Notes: generated by a model from the letters alone, not told the origin. Counted from the stretch's first letter, positions 1-9,333 are shown. The stretch is 58,595 bases of DNA from Curtobacterium sp. Leaf183 (GCF_001424385.1 NZ_LMPO01000009.1:240885-299479), one strand, 5' to 3'. A program made the numbers and translations.

Positions 1-9
1 GGTGCTGCG

Positions 10-1080
10 TCAGTGCGGCTGCTGTTCCTGCGCCGGTGCTGCGCCGACCCAGTCGGCGAGCTTGCGCTCGGCGGCACCGGAGTCGATCGCCTCGGCCGCG
101 ACGAGGAGCTGTTCGCGGAAGCGCTGCAGGACCGGACGGTCCCACTGGGACGGGTCCTGCGCCAACCGGAAGGACACCAGTCCGGCAGCGGCGTTGAGCA
201 GGACGATGTCGCGCACCGGTCCGGTCTCCCCCGCCAGGACGCGTCGGACGATCGCGGCGTTCTCGGCCGGTTCGCCCCCGAGCAGGTCCTCGGTGCGGGC
301 GCGGGCGATCCCGAGGTCGCGGGGATCGAGGTCGTGCTCCGTGATGCGACCGCCGGTGACCTCCCAGATGTGGCTGTGCCCGGTGGTGGTGAGCTCGTCG
401 AGCCCGTCGTCACCGCGGAACACGAGTGCCGTCGCCCCGCGCGTCTGGAACACGCCCGTGATGATCGGCACGAGCTCGAGCTGCGCCACACCGACGGCGT
501 TGGCTTCGCACCGGGCCGGGTTGACGAGCGGCCCGAGGAAGTTGAACACCGTGGGCACGCCGATCTCGCGGCGGACCGGTGCGGCGTGTGCGAACCCGGG
601 GTGGAACGCGCTCGCGAAGGCGAAGGTCAGCCCGACGCGTCGGAAGGTGTCCGCTACGCGCGTCGCGTCCATCGTCAGGTCGAGGCCGAGCGCGGCGAGC
701 ACGTCGCTCGAGCCGGACTTCGACGAGCTCGCGCGGTTGCCGTGCTTGACGACGGGGACCCCCGCGGCCGCGATCACGATGGCCGCCATCGTCGAGACGT
801 TGACGGTGCCGACGACGTCCCCGCCGGTGCCCACGATGTCGAGCGCCATCGGGTCCACGTCCAGCGGAACGGCGGCATCGAGGATCGCGTCACGGAAGCC
901 GACGACCTCGTCGACGGTCTCCCCCTTCGCCCGGAGTGCCACCGCGAAGCCCGCGATCTGCGCGTCGGTGGCGTGCCCACGGACGATCTCCTCCATGGCC
1001 CATGTGGACTGCCTGATCGTCAGGTCCTCGCGCGCCATGAGGGCGCTGATGACGGCGGGCCAGGTCAGGAGGTCGGACAT
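10..1080 (-). CDS. trpD: Anthranilate phosphoribosyltransferase
   Basis: Transfers the phosphoribosyl group of PRPP to anthranilate, the second step of tryptophan synthesis in the cytosol. The 356-residue product has the usual family length. It carries the PRPP-binding GTGGD loop at about residues 84-88 and the KHGNRASSS motif at about 112-120. The reading frame stays open upstream to 1167, but that part runs into the divergent ctaE promoter. The ATG at 1080 gives the expected N-terminus (MSDLLTWPAV) and sits 7 bases after a TACGAT hexamer, which suggests a leaderless mRNA. A stand-alone trpD divergent from ctaE-qcrCAB is a common actinobacterial arrangement (family knowledge). Confidence 0.96.
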   Translation of the reverse strand: MSDLLTWPAVISALMAREDLTIRQSTWAMEEIVRGHATDAQIAGFAVALRAKGETVDEVVGFRDAILDAAVPLDVDPMALDIVGTGGDVVGTVNVSTMAAIVIAAAGVPVVKHGNRASSSKSGSSDVLAALGLDLTMDATRVADTFRRVGLTFAFASAFHPGFAHAAPVRREIGVPTVFNFLGPLVNPARCEANAVGVAQLELVPIITGVFQTRGATALVFRGDDGLDELTTTGHSHIWEVTGGRITEHDLDPRDLGIARARTEDLLGGEPAENAAIVRRVLAGETGPVRDIVLLNAAAGLVSFRLAQDPSQWDRPVLQRFREQLLVAAEAIDSGAAERKLADWVGAAPAQEQQPH

Positions 1081-1087
1081 GACCACG

Positions 1088-1093
1088 ATCGTA
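1088..1093 (-). promoter_or_regulatory. -10 hexamer of trpD, probably leaderless
   Basis: TACGAT on the minus strand lies exactly 7 bases before the trpD ATG at 1080. Transcription would start at or within a base of the start codon, so no Shine-Dalgarno would be present. Confidence 0.55.
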
Positions 1094-1147
1094 GTGAGTT
1101 CGAACGACCCGCCAGTTGACTGGCAAAACACTGTCGGTGGTTTCGGC

Positions 1148-1153
1148 CATAAT
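1148..1153 (+). promoter_or_regulatory. -10 hexamer of ctaE, probably leaderless
   Basis: CATAAT is followed by 7 bases and then a GTG at 1161. If this is the -10 box, the alternative ATG at 1152 lies inside it and cannot be the translation start. The TTGACT at 1116-1121 is 26 bases upstream of the hexamer, too far to be its -35 partner. Confidence 0.5.
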
Positions 1154-1160
1154 GGAGACT

Positions 1161-1790
1161 GTGACAAGCACCCCTCTCTCCAGACCAGCCAGCGGTACGG
1201 TCCTCAACAGGCCGAACCCCGTTGCCGTGGGGACGATCGTGTGGCTGGGCAGCGAAGTGATGTTCTTCGCCGGCCTCTTCGCGATCTACTTCACGCTGCG
1301 GAGCACCTCCCCCGAGCTCTGGGCGAAGGAGACCGCCAACCTCGAAGTGCCCTTCGCCTCGGTGAACACGATCATCCTGGTGCTGTCCAGCTTCGCCTGC
1401 CAGTTCGCCGTCTTCGCTGCCGAGCGCTTCCAGGTGCACCGCACCAGCTGGAACCCGCGCGACTGGGGCATGACGGAGTGGTTCTTCGTCACCTACTGCA
1501 TGGGCGCCCTGTTCGTCTGCGGCCAGATCTTCGAGTACGCCAACCTCTGGCACGAGGGCATCACGCTCTCCTCGAGTGCGTACGGCTCCGCGTTCTACTT
1601 CACCACCGGCTTCCACGGCCTGCACGTGACCGGCGGCCTGATCGCCTTCCTCCTGACCCTCGGCCGCGGCTTCGCCGCCAAGAACTTCGGGCACAAGGAA
1701 GCCACCACCGCCATCGTCGTGTCGTACTACTGGCACTTCGTCGACGTGGTCTGGATCGGCCTCTTCGCCGTCATTTACCTTCTCAAGTAG
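1161..1790 (+). CDS. ctaE: Cytochrome c oxidase subunit III
   Basis: Integral membrane subunit III of the aa3-type cytochrome c oxidase, which reduces oxygen to water. The roughly 209-residue protein has five hydrophobic helices, as in the short actinobacterial form, and the conserved ending [10 protein letters not shown] near the C-terminus. GTG at 1161 gives MTSTPLSRP and fits a leaderless start. ATG at 1152 is the alternative and would add three residues. qcrC follows after 21 bases, so ctaE-qcrC-qcrA-qcrB form one operon encoding parts of the bc1-aa3 supercomplex. Subunits I and II are not in the window. Confidence 0.95.
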   Translation: MTSTPLSRPASGTVLNRPNPVAVGTIVWLGSEVMFFAGLFAIYFTLRSTSPELWAKETANLEVPFASVNTIILVLSSFACQFAVFAAERFQVHRTSWNPRDWGMTEWFFVTYCMGALFVCGQIFEYANLWHEGITLSSSAYGSAFYFTTGFHGLHVTGGLIAFLLTLGRGFAAKNFGHKEATTAIVVSYYWHFVDVVWIGLFAVIYLLK

Positions 1791-1811
1791 GAATCGGACA
1801 GCACCCACAGC

Positions 1812-2618
1812 ATGTTCAACAGAACCAAGACCAAGAAGGGCCGTCGCTCGCCGATGGCGACCGTCTCCCTCATCGTCGTGGGTCTCATGACCACCGGCGG
1901 GGCCTACGCGCTGTTCAGCTCGTCGGCCAACGCCGACGACAGCGTCAGCACCGTGGCGGCCTCGAGCCAGTCGCAGGTGAACCAGGGCGAGAAGCTCTTC
2001 GCCTCGAACTGCGCGACGTGCCACGGCCTGTCCGCCCAGGGCACCGGCGAAGGCCCCTCGCTCATCGGTGTCGGCGCCGCGTCGGTCGACTTCCAGGTGG
2101 GCACCGGCCGCATGCCGATGGCCGCCTCGGGCCCCCAGGCAGAAGAGAAGCCGTCACAGTTCACCGACGAGCAGGTCGACCAGCTCGCGGCCTACGTCGC
2201 GTCGCTGGGCCCCGGCCCCGCCGTCCCGTCCACGACGCTGACCAAGGGCGGCGGTGACGCAGCCGAGGGCGCCGAGCTCTTCCGCATCAACTGCGCCATG
2301 TGCCACAACGTCGCAGGCGCCGGTGGCGCACTGACCGAGGGCAAGTACGCGCCGAAGCTCACGGACGTCTCCGGCAAGCACATCTACGAGGCGATGCTCA
2401 CCGGCCCGCAGAACATGCCGGTGTTCAACGACCTGAACATCACGCCGGAGCAGAAGGCCGACATCATCACGTACCTCAAGTACGTGCAGGACAACTCCTC
2501 GCCCGGTGGCTTCGGCCTCGGTGCCATCGGTCCGGTGGCCGAGGGTCTGTTCATCTGGATCTTCGGACTGGGCGCGGTCGTCGCGATGACCGTCTGGCTC
2601 ACCGCGAAGTCCAACTGA
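1812..2618 (+). CDS. qcrC: Cytochrome bc1 complex diheme cytochrome c subunit
   Basis: Membrane-anchored diheme cytochrome c that passes electrons from the Rieske protein to cytochrome oxidase, replacing a soluble cytochrome c in actinobacteria. The 268-residue protein has an N-terminal hydrophobic anchor at about residues 16-35, two heme sites (CATCH at 67-71 and CAMCH at 161-165) and a C-terminal membrane helix at about 240-263. No clear Shine-Dalgarno precedes the ATG, so translation probably depends on readthrough from ctaE. qcrA starts 33 bases downstream. Confidence 0.96.
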   Translation: MFNRTKTKKGRRSPMATVSLIVVGLMTTGGAYALFSSSANADDSVSTVAASSQSQVNQGEKLFASNCATCHGLSAQGTGEGPSLIGVGAASVDFQVGTGRMPMAASGPQAEEKPSQFTDEQVDQLAAYVASLGPGPAVPSTTLTKGGGDAAEGAELFRINCAMCHNVAGAGGALTEGKYAPKLTDVSGKHIYEAMLTGPQNMPVFNDLNITPEQKADIITYLKYVQDNSSPGGFGLGAIGPVAEGLFIWIFGLGAVVAMTVWLTAKSN

Positions 2619-2651
2619 TCGTCCGTGTCGCACGACACTGAAGGGAACACC

Positions 2652-3716
2652 ATGGCAGAGCACGACGACGAGGCAGTGACCTCGTCCTCGGCTGTCGAGA
2701 AGCACGACTCGACGGCGCCGGTCGGCACCGCGGTCGTGCCTGCAGAACCGTTCGAGAACCCGGGCGAGCCGCCGCACCGCGCACGTCGCACCGACGTCGA
2801 CCCCAAGAAGCAGCGCCTGGCCGAGCGTCAGGTCGCCACGTTCTTCTACCTGTCGATCGTCGGCAGTGTGCTGTCGATCGCGGCCTACGTCGCGTTCCCC
2901 ATCCGGTCCGACGACTTCGGCACCGTGCGCACCGCCAACCTGTGGCTCGGTCTCGCCATCTCGCTCGCGCTGCTGGCGCTGGGTCTCGGCGCGGTCTACT
3001 GGTCCAAGACCCTCGTCAGTGACCGAGAGATCACCGAGATGCGTCACACGACCCGTGGCACCGACGCGACCCGCGCGAAGGCCGTCGAGGCCTTCCAGCT
3101 CGCAGACAAGGAGTCGGGCTTCAGCCGTCGCAAGCTGATCCGCAACTCGATGATCGGTGCGCTCGTGGCGTTCCCGCTGCCGGGCATCGTCCTGGTGCGC
3201 GACCTCGCCCCTGCCGCCGACCCGAACGAGCTCCTCCGCCACACGATGTGGGCCAAGGGGACCCGGCTCACGAAGGACCCCACCGGCCTGCCGATCAAGG
3301 CGTCCGACGTCACGATCGGCTCCGTGTTCCACGTCATCCCCGACGGCCTCCTCGACAAGGAGCACATGCTCGAGGAGAAGGCGAAGGCCGCGGTCCTCCT
3401 CATGCGCCTCCAGCCAGAAGACCTCCACCCCTCCGAAGGCAAGGAAGGGTGGAGCTACGACGGCATCGTCGCGTACTCCAAGATCTGCACCCACGTCGGA
3501 TGCCCGGTCGCGCTCTACGAGCAGCAGACGCACCACCTGCTGTGCCCCTGCCACCAGTCCACCTTCGACGTCTCGAACAACTGCGACGTCATCTTCGGCC
3601 CGGCGGCACGCCCCCTCCCCCAACTTCCGATCGCGATCGACGACGACGGCTACCTGGTTGCGCAGAGCGACTTCCACGAGCCAGTCGGACCGTCATTCTG
3701 GGAGCGTGAACGCTGA
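2652..3716 (+). CDS. qcrA: Cytochrome bc1 complex Rieske iron-sulfur subunit
   Basis: Rieske [2Fe-2S] subunit that accepts electrons from menaquinol. The 354-residue protein has a long charged N-terminal region, three membrane helices (the actinobacterial type) and a C-terminal Rieske fold. Cluster ligands are visible as CTHVGC (first Cys at about residue 279) and CPCHQS (first Cys at about 298). The ATG at 2652 is chosen because AAGGGAA lies just upstream. A GTG at 2625 would add nine residues. Its TGA shares one base with the qcrB ATG, so the two are translationally coupled. Confidence 0.96.
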   Translation: MAEHDDEAVTSSSAVEKHDSTAPVGTAVVPAEPFENPGEPPHRARRTDVDPKKQRLAERQVATFFYLSIVGSVLSIAAYVAFPIRSDDFGTVRTANLWLGLAISLALLALGLGAVYWSKTLVSDREITEMRHTTRGTDATRAKAVEAFQLADKESGFSRRKLIRNSMIGALVAFPLPGIVLVRDLAPAADPNELLRHTMWAKGTRLTKDPTGLPIKASDVTIGSVFHVIPDGLLDKEHMLEEKAKAAVLLMRLQPEDLHPSEGKEGWSYDGIVAYSKICTHVGCPVALYEQQTHHLLCPCHQSTFDVSNNCDVIFGPAARPLPQLPIAIDDDGYLVAQSDFHEPVGPSFWERER

Positions 3717-5404
3717 TGACCAGCACCACCACCACGAACGCACCGACGACCAGCACCAAGCCGGCACCGGAGCGTGGATCCCGCATCATCGGCGGGGTCG
3801 CCAACTACATCGATGAGCGCACCAGCATCTCCGGGTTGGTGAAAGAGGTCGGGCGCAAGATCTTCCCGGACCACTGGAGCTTCATGCTCGGTGAGGTCGC
3901 GCTCTACTCGTTCGTCGTGATCCTGCTCTCGGGCACCTTCCTGACGTTCTTCTTCGGCGCCTCGATGACCGAGGTCGTCTACAACGGCTCGTACGTCCCG
4001 CTCAAGGGCGTCGAGATGTCCACGGCGCTGCAGTCGACCCTGAACATCTCGTTCGACATCCGCGGCGGTCTCTTCGTCCGGCAGATCCACCACTGGGCAG
4101 CGCTGCTGTTCGTGGCCTCGGTGATGCTGCACATGGCCCGCGTGTTCTTCACGGGTGCGTTCCGCAAGCCGCGCGAGCTCAACTGGGTCTTCGGCTTCGT
4201 CCTCTGGGTGCTCGCCATGGCCGAGGGCTTCACGGGCTACTCGCTCCCCGACGACCTGCTGTCCGGCAACGGCCTGCGGATCATCGTCGGCATGATCGAG
4301 GGCGTCCCGGTGATCGGCGTCTGGATCGGGTACATCCTGTTCGGCGGTGAGTTCCCCGGGACCGCCATCGTGGGCCGCCTGTACACGCTGCACATCCTGC
4401 TGCTGCCGGCCATCCTGGTCGCCGTTCTCGGTGTCCACCTGGTGCTCGTCGTGATCAACAAGCACACGCAGTACGCCGGACCGGGCAAGACCAACGACAA
4501 CGTCGTCGGTGTCCCGATCCTCCCGGCGTTCGCCGCGAAGGCCGGTGGCTTCTTCTTCATCGTCGCCGGCATCCTGGCGCTCATCGCGTCGCTGTTCACG
4601 ATCAACCCGATCTGGAATTACGGCCCGTACGACCCCTCCCCGGTCTCCGCCGGAACCCAGCCCGACTGGTACATCGGCTTCGCAGACGGTGCGCTTCGTC
4701 TGGTGCCGCCGCACTGGGAGGTCGTGTGGTTCGGCTACACGGTGTCGTTCAACATCCTCGTGCCGATCGCGGTCCTCATGGGCCTCATCCTGGCGATGTT
4801 CGTCTACCCGTTCGTCGAGGCGTGGGTCACGGGTGACAAGCGCGAGCACCACATCGCGGACCGTCCCCGCAACGCCCCGACCCGCACGGCGTTCGGTGCC
4901 GCCGGTGTCACGCTCTACGCCAGCCTCTGGGCAGCGGCGAGTTCGGACATCATCGCGACGCACTTCATGGTGTCGATCGACCACGTGATCCACGTCATCC
5001 AGGCCACGACGATCCTCGGCCCGTTCGTCGCCTTCTGGATCGCGAAGCGCGTCTGCCTCGCGCTCCAGAAGAAGGACCGCGAGATCGTGCTCCACGGGTA
5101 CGAGTCGGGCCGCATCGTCCGACTGCCGCACGGCGAGTACATCGAGGTCCACGAGCAGCTCGACGAGTACGAGCGCTGGAAGCTCCTGGAGTTCGAGGAG
5201 TACAAGCCACTCATGGTCCGCCCGAACGCCAAGGGGCAGATCACCTCGGTGCAGAAGGTCCGTGCGGGCATGTCGCGCTTCTTCTTCGAGGACCGCATCG
5301 CGCCGGTCTCGAAGTCGGAGCTCGAGGCAGCACACGCCGCGCACCACGGTCCCGACCTCGAGGGCACGCACCAGGCCCCGCAGGTCGGAGCTGGCGGAAG
5401 GTAA
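3716..5404 (+). CDS. qcrB: Cytochrome bc1 complex cytochrome b subunit
   Basis: Cytochrome b subunit, holding two b hemes and the quinol sites. The 562-residue protein has eight or nine hydrophobic helices, heme-ligand histidines at about 125/126 and 139 and at the equivalent positions of the fourth helix, and the long C-terminal cytoplasmic tail typical of actinobacterial QcrB. In mycobacteria this subunit is the target of quinol-site inhibitors (family knowledge). The start overlaps the qcrA stop by one base. It is the last gene of the operon and ends 14 bases before a strong hairpin. Confidence 0.97.
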   Translation: MTSTTTTNAPTTSTKPAPERGSRIIGGVANYIDERTSISGLVKEVGRKIFPDHWSFMLGEVALYSFVVILLSGTFLTFFFGASMTEVVYNGSYVPLKGVEMSTALQSTLNISFDIRGGLFVRQIHHWAALLFVASVMLHMARVFFTGAFRKPRELNWVFGFVLWVLAMAEGFTGYSLPDDLLSGNGLRIIVGMIEGVPVIGVWIGYILFGGEFPGTAIVGRLYTLHILLLPAILVAVLGVHLVLVVINKHTQYAGPGKTNDNVVGVPILPAFAAKAGGFFFIVAGILALIASLFTINPIWNYGPYDPSPVSAGTQPDWYIGFADGALRLVPPHWEVVWFGYTVSFNILVPIAVLMGLILAMFVYPFVEAWVTGDKREHHIADRPRNAPTRTAFGAAGVTLYASLWAAASSDIIATHFMVSIDHVIHVIQATTILGPFVAFWIAKRVCLALQKKDREIVLHGYESGRIVRLPHGEYIEVHEQLDEYERWKLLEFEEYKPLMVRPNAKGQITSVQKVRAGMSRFFFEDRIAPVSKSELEAAHAAHHGPDLEGTHQAPQVGAGGR

Positions 5405-5418
5405 CACCTCTCGGCAAG

Positions 5419-5461
5419 AACGAAGCGCCCTCGTCCACTCGTGGACGGGGGCGCTTTCGTT
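5419..5461 (+). terminator. Intrinsic-type terminator after qcrB
   Basis: Stem of about 20 pairs, 5419-5438 with 5441-5461, two-base loop, one bulged base and one wobble pair. It sits directly after the qcrB stop and is followed by a T-rich stretch. Confidence 0.85.
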
Positions 5462-5515
5462 CGCCTCATTTTCAGAAATGCCGCTTCCGGTTCACCTTCG
5501 ATTCATGAACACGTG

Positions 5516-5545
5516 TTGGACTGCTCCAGGACGATGTGGCATCGT
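5516..5545 (+). promoter_or_regulatory. Possible promoter of the phosphodiesterase gene
   Basis: TTGGAC at 5516-5521 and CATCGT at 5540-5545 are separated by 18 bases. A transcript from here would carry a leader of about 60 bases before the ATG at 5612. Pattern match only. Confidence 0.3.
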
Positions 5546-5611
5546 GTTGCACCGTGCACTCCCCCAGCGGGAGATCCTCTGCCGAGGAACCACCAACGGA
5601 ATGAGAACCCG

Positions 5612-6571
5612 ATGGACGCCCGGACGGCTGAACATCCCAGGCCGAACCACTTCCTGCTCCACCTCAGCGACACACACCTCATCGCCGGGGACGGTGACCT
5701 CTACGGGGCCGTCGACTCGGCAGCGCGGCTGACGCAGATCATCGCCGACATCGAGGCCTCCGGCGCTCGCCCCGAAGCCATCGTCGTGACGGGTGACGTC
5801 GCCGACAAGGGCGAGCCGGGTGCGTACGCTCGCGTCCGGCAGATCATCGAACCGGCGGCGAACCGCATCGGTGCGCAGGTCATCTGGGCCATGGGCAACC
5901 ACGACGAGCGCGGTGCGTTCCGCCAGGAGCTGTTCGGCCTGCAGCCGACCGACCGCCCGGTGGACTTCGTCTACGACGTCAACGGGCTGCGGGTCATCAC
6001 GCTCGACACCAGCGTGCCGGGCAAGCACCACGGCGTGGTGACCCCGGAGCAGCTCGACTGGCTGGCCGAGGTCCTCTCCGAGGCAGCCCCGCACGGCACG
6101 ATCCTCGCCATGCACCACCCACCGGTGCCGAGCGTCCAGGACCTCACCGTGCTGGTCGAGCTCCGTGAGCAGCAGGCGCTGGCCGAGGTGGTCGAGGGCT
6201 CCGACGTCCTGAGTATCATCGCCGGGCACCTGCACTACTCGACGAGCGCCGTGTTCGCCGGCATCCCGGTGTCCGTCGCCAGCGCCACGTGCTACACGCA
6301 GGACCTCAACGAGTTCCAGCGGGGCACGCGGGGGCGCGACGGGGCGCAGTCCTTCAACCTGGTGCACGTGTACGGCCACAACGTGGTGCACTCGGTCGTC
6401 CCGATCGGGCAGTACTCGACCGTCGGCGAGCCGGTCTCGTCGGCGGAGACCGACGCACGTCTGGCAGCGGCCGGCGTGGTCATCCCCGCGGCGGTCGAGC
6501 CCGCACCGGTCACCTCGAGCATCCCCGTCTTCACGCTGGACTCGGTGCCCGTCTCCCCCGTCCACCGCTGA
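5612..6571 (+). CDS. cpdA: Calcineurin-like phosphodiesterase, CpdA type
   Basis: Class III cyclic-nucleotide phosphodiesterase-type metallohydrolase, expected to cleave cAMP or a related phosphodiester in the cytosol. The 319-residue protein shows the full metal-binding set: D-x-H in HLSDTHL (D20, H22), GD at 61-62, GNHDE from residue 95, the HHPP histidines and GHLHY. The ATG at 5612 is preferred: upstream in-frame codons read through the region just behind the qcrB terminator and do not resemble the family. The gene is monocistronic between two strong hairpins. Phospholipid or other phosphodiester substrates cannot be excluded. Confidence 0.88.
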   Translation: MDARTAEHPRPNHFLLHLSDTHLIAGDGDLYGAVDSAARLTQIIADIEASGARPEAIVVTGDVADKGEPGAYARVRQIIEPAANRIGAQVIWAMGNHDERGAFRQELFGLQPTDRPVDFVYDVNGLRVITLDTSVPGKHHGVVTPEQLDWLAEVLSEAAPHGTILAMHHPPVPSVQDLTVLVELREQQALAEVVEGSDVLSIIAGHLHYSTSAVFAGIPVSVASATCYTQDLNEFQRGTRGRDGAQSFNLVHVYGHNVVHSVVPIGQYSTVGEPVSSAETDARLAAAGVVIPAAVEPAPVTSSIPVFTLDSVPVSPVHR

Positions 6572-6581
6572 CGCGGCACAG

Positions 6582-6621
6582 ACGACAGGCCCGGCGCCAG
6601 ATGGGGCGCCGGGCCTGTCGT
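6582..6621. terminator. Bidirectional terminator
   Basis: Perfect 17-bp stem, 6582-6598 with 6605-6621, six-base loop, between the convergent phosphodiesterase and Stealth genes. It can serve both strands. Confidence 0.85.
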
Positions 6622-6636
6622 TCGTCGTGGTGGGGC

Positions 6637-8190
6637 CTAGGCGCCGGGTCGCTCCCACGGCGCCGGGAACGGGAAGTACCGCTCCAGGAAGTCCGTGACC
6701 TTCGTCGTGCGCTCGTCGTCACTGACCTCGGGGAAGCTGCCGTCGTTGAGGCAGAAGAAGTCGGCGTTCCGCTTCTTGAGCAGGTCCTCGAGCTCGCGGA
6801 GCCCGGCGAGCATCGTCGTGTCGATGTAGCGCACCAGGGAGTTCTCCTGCACGATGGCCCGCCCGGTGAGCAGCGCGTAGTAGTGGTACAGCGAGTTCGT
6901 GACCGAGATGTTCTCGGCGGCGCGGAAGCGCGAGGCCGCCGTCGCTCGGAACTCGTCCGCGAACTCGTGTTCCATCTCGGTCATGATGCTCGACCGCAGG
7001 GGCGTCGGCGCGTGCTCGAGATGACGGGTCGTGACCGCGCCGAACCGCTGCTGCAGCAGCCGTCGGTTCACGCGGGCGGAGTTCTCGAAGCCGCTGCGGC
7101 GCGCATTGTTCGAGCCGAGCCCGATCCGGGTCGTCGCGAGGATGAACTTCGTGACGGACCCCGGGCTGAAGAACACCGAGGGGTCGACTTGACGCCCGAA
7201 GAACATGTCGTCGTTCGAGTAGATGAAGTGCTCGCTGATGCCCGGGATGTGGTGCAGCTGTGACTCGACGGCCTGCGAGTTGTGCGTGGGCAGCACGGAC
7301 GGGTCGGCGAAGAACTCCTCGCTCCGCACGATGCGGACACGCGGGTGCTCGGCGAGCCAGGCGGGAGCCGGAGAGTCGGTCGCGATGTAGATCGTCCGGA
7401 TCCACGGTGCGTACATGTGCACCGAGCGCAGGGCGTACTTGAGCTCGTTGATCTGCCGGAACCGTGCGGGGGCGTCGTCGCCCTCGCCCAGGACGGCCGA
7501 CGACTGCGCGGCCTGTCGGGCGCGCTGGTACTCGACCGCGTTGCCGTCCACCCACGAGAAGACGATGTCGATCGGGAACCGGATGTCGGACACGTGGTCG
7601 TCGAACATGTGCTCGACGGTCTGCCAGGTGCGTCCGTAGCGCTCGATGTCGACGAGGTCGAACTCCTCGATGGGCAGGCTGCGTCGCATCAGGGCGTTCT
7701 CGACCGGTGCGAGCACCTCGGTCTCGGTGACGCGCCAGAACTCGAGCTGCACGCTCGTCTCGGCGCCGTAGCGCAGACGCCCGAGGGGTTCGAGACGGGG
7801 ACGGAACACCCGCAGGACGGGTTCGTCGGCCGAGCCGAGGCCGTCGTCCCCGACGAGGACGGCCGGCTTGCCGGGTGGCTTCGCGTAGAAGGGTTCACCG
7901 ACCGCGGCGTCCATGATCGCGGCCTCGGCCCGCTGCCGGTCCCGCTCGTCGAGCGCGATGACGGGGCGCTGGTCGTTGCCGCGGATGAGCAGGTGGTCGA
8001 CGTCACCGGCGGTGAGGGCGTCGTCGAGGAACAGCAGGTCCTCGATCATCGACTGCTGCGGCGTGAGGTGGCCGTTCAGCAGCGTGAAGCGCCCTTTGCG
8101 GAGCACGACGTCGGACCGGTCGAGACCGCCGGAGGACGGTCGAGGGTTCAGCAGAGGACTCTCGGTCTCCGGCTCGGTCTCGTTGCTCAT
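6637..8190 (-). CDS. Stealth-family sugar-phosphate transferase
   Basis: Stealth proteins transfer hexose-1-phosphate units to build phosphoglycans such as capsules or teichoic-type polymers. The 517-residue protein shows the Stealth signature blocks: CR1 as DIVFSWVDGNAVEY (about residue 207), CR2 with YALRSVHMYAPWIRTIYIAT followed by LPTHNSQAVES and HFIYSNDDMFFG, then the CR3/CR4 His/Asn-rich regions with HLEHAP and NSLYHYYALL. The N-terminal 200 residues look like a separate accessory domain. No signal peptide, so it acts on the cytoplasmic side. The gene stands alone. The polymer it makes cannot be told from sequence. Confidence 0.88.
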   Translation of the reverse strand: MSNETEPETESPLLNPRPSSGGLDRSDVVLRKGRFTLLNGHLTPQQSMIEDLLFLDDALTAGDVDHLLIRGNDQRPVIALDERDRQRAEAAIMDAAVGEPFYAKPPGKPAVLVGDDGLGSADEPVLRVFRPRLEPLGRLRYGAETSVQLEFWRVTETEVLAPVENALMRRSLPIEEFDLVDIERYGRTWQTVEHMFDDHVSDIRFPIDIVFSWVDGNAVEYQRARQAAQSSAVLGEGDDAPARFRQINELKYALRSVHMYAPWIRTIYIATDSPAPAWLAEHPRVRIVRSEEFFADPSVLPTHNSQAVESQLHHIPGISEHFIYSNDDMFFGRQVDPSVFFSPGSVTKFILATTRIGLGSNNARRSGFENSARVNRRLLQQRFGAVTTRHLEHAPTPLRSSIMTEMEHEFADEFRATAASRFRAAENISVTNSLYHYYALLTGRAIVQENSLVRYIDTTMLAGLRELEDLLKKRNADFFCLNDGSFPEVSDDERTTKVTDFLERYFPFPAPWERPGA

Positions 8191-8239
8191 CCATGCCCAT
8201 CTGATCGTGCGGTCGGACCGTGCGTCCGACCCTGCGATC

Positions 8240-8746
8240 CTACCGGGCGGCGCGGTCCTCTGCCGATCGGGGCACTCGGACGGCGATCCCGACGACGATG
8301 AAGAGCGCTGCGACGAGGATCTGCAGGGCCGCCCAGACCTGGCCGGGGATCGGGACGGTCACGAGCGGGTTCCAGCACACGGCGACGGCGGCCATCAGCA
8401 CCATCGCCCACCAGGTGCGACCCCGGAGGGCGAACACCAGCACGATGAGCGCGAGGACCGTCACGCCCCATCGGACGGCGACGAACGCGGGTGCGTCAAG
8501 GAGCGCCACACACGCCAGCAGCACGATCGCCGCCAGGAGCGACGGAGCGAGGGCCGGCCGCGTGAAGTCCGGCGTCGTCCCCGCCGAACCGGAGGCACCG
8601 GAGGCAGCGGAACCGGAGGCAGCGCGACCGAAGGACGACGTGGACCCGGCTCGCGACGTGCCGCCGGACCGGGACGCGTCGGGACGCCGCTCACCGGACG
8701 ACCGCAGGGACGACCCGACCTGGGGCCGCCCCTTCCGGCCCGCCAT
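8240..8746 (-). CDS. Small four-helix membrane protein (DUF6804-like)
   Basis: A 168-residue protein with a charged, Ser/Gly-rich N-terminal tail of about 60 residues followed by four hydrophobic helices, including the segments SLLAAIVLLACVALL and WWAMVLMAAVAVCWNPL. The arrangement resembles the actinobacterial DUF6804 family (tentative assignment from memory). The ATG at 8746 shares one base with the TGA of the upstream SGNH hydrolase, so it is the third gene of an overlapping operon. A longer frame upstream only reads through the hydrolase and is discarded. Function unknown. Confidence 0.75.
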   Translation of the reverse strand: MAGRKGRPQVGSSLRSSGERRPDASRSGGTSRAGSTSSFGRAASGSAASGASGSAGTTPDFTRPALAPSLLAAIVLLACVALLDAPAFVAVRWGVTVLALIVLVFALRGRTWWAMVLMAAVAVCWNPLVTVPIPGQVWAALQILVAALFIVVGIAVRVPRSAEDRAAR

Positions 8747-9333
8747 CAGGCCGAGGCCTCGTCCAGCTCGATCGCGGTGATGGGGCGGGACATCGGCGGG
8801 AGCCCGCGGAGTCGCTCGAGCGCCGGCACGAGCTCGCCGGTGTACGCACGGTAGCCGTCGTCGGTCAGGTGCAGGCCGTCGTCCGTGAAGTGGTCCGCGA
8901 GGTGGTCCCCGTCGGCCAGCGCGGGCCACGCGTCGAGGTACTGCGCGTGGCACGTGGCGACGAACTGCCGCAGGTGCCGGTTGGCCTCTTCGATGCGCGG
9001 CGCGTACTCCGCCTGGCGCGGCAGGATCGACACGAGCAGCAGCCGGACGCCCGGCAGCTCGCGGCGCAGCGTGACGAGGATGGTCTCGATGTTGCGCACC
9101 ACGTGCTCGGCGCTCTTGCGGTGGTTGCCGAAGTCGTTCGTGCCGATGAGCAGCACGATCGCGTCGGGAGCCGCCTGGACCACGGCGTCGAGCCGCTCGA
9201 GGACGCCGTCCGTGGTGTCGCCGTTGATGCCGTGGTTGACGGTCCGCTCCTCGGGGAGCCGCTCGTCCCACGATCCGCCTGCGGTGATGCTGTCCCCCAG
9301 GAACAGGACCAGTCCGCGTTCGTCGTCACTCAT
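8746..9333 (-). CDS. SGNH/GDSL-family hydrolase, cytosolic
   Basis: Small esterase/lipase-type hydrolase of 195 residues without a signal peptide. It has the four SGNH blocks: GDSIT near residue 12 (nucleophile Ser), NHGINGDTT (Gly), GTNDFG (Asn) and a C-terminal DGLHLTDDGY (Asp/His). The ATG at 9333 overlaps the TGA of the upstream SDR gene by four bases, so translation is coupled. The natural substrate, probably a short acyl ester or acetylated sugar, is not evident. Confidence 0.88.
   Translation of the reverse strand: MSDDERGLVLFLGDSITAGGSWDERLPEERTVNHGINGDTTDGVLERLDAVVQAAPDAIVLLIGTNDFGNHRKSAEHVVRNIETILVTLRRELPGVRLLLVSILPRQAEYAPRIEEANRHLRQFVATCHAQYLDAWPALADGDHLADHFTDDGLHLTDDGYRAYTGELVPALERLRGLPPMSRPITAIELDEASA

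Noticed and set aside
1116..1121. TTGACT as -35 box or TTG start for ctaE
   Set aside because: It is 26 bases from the -10-like hexamer, and starting at 1116 would add 15 residues absent from the family.
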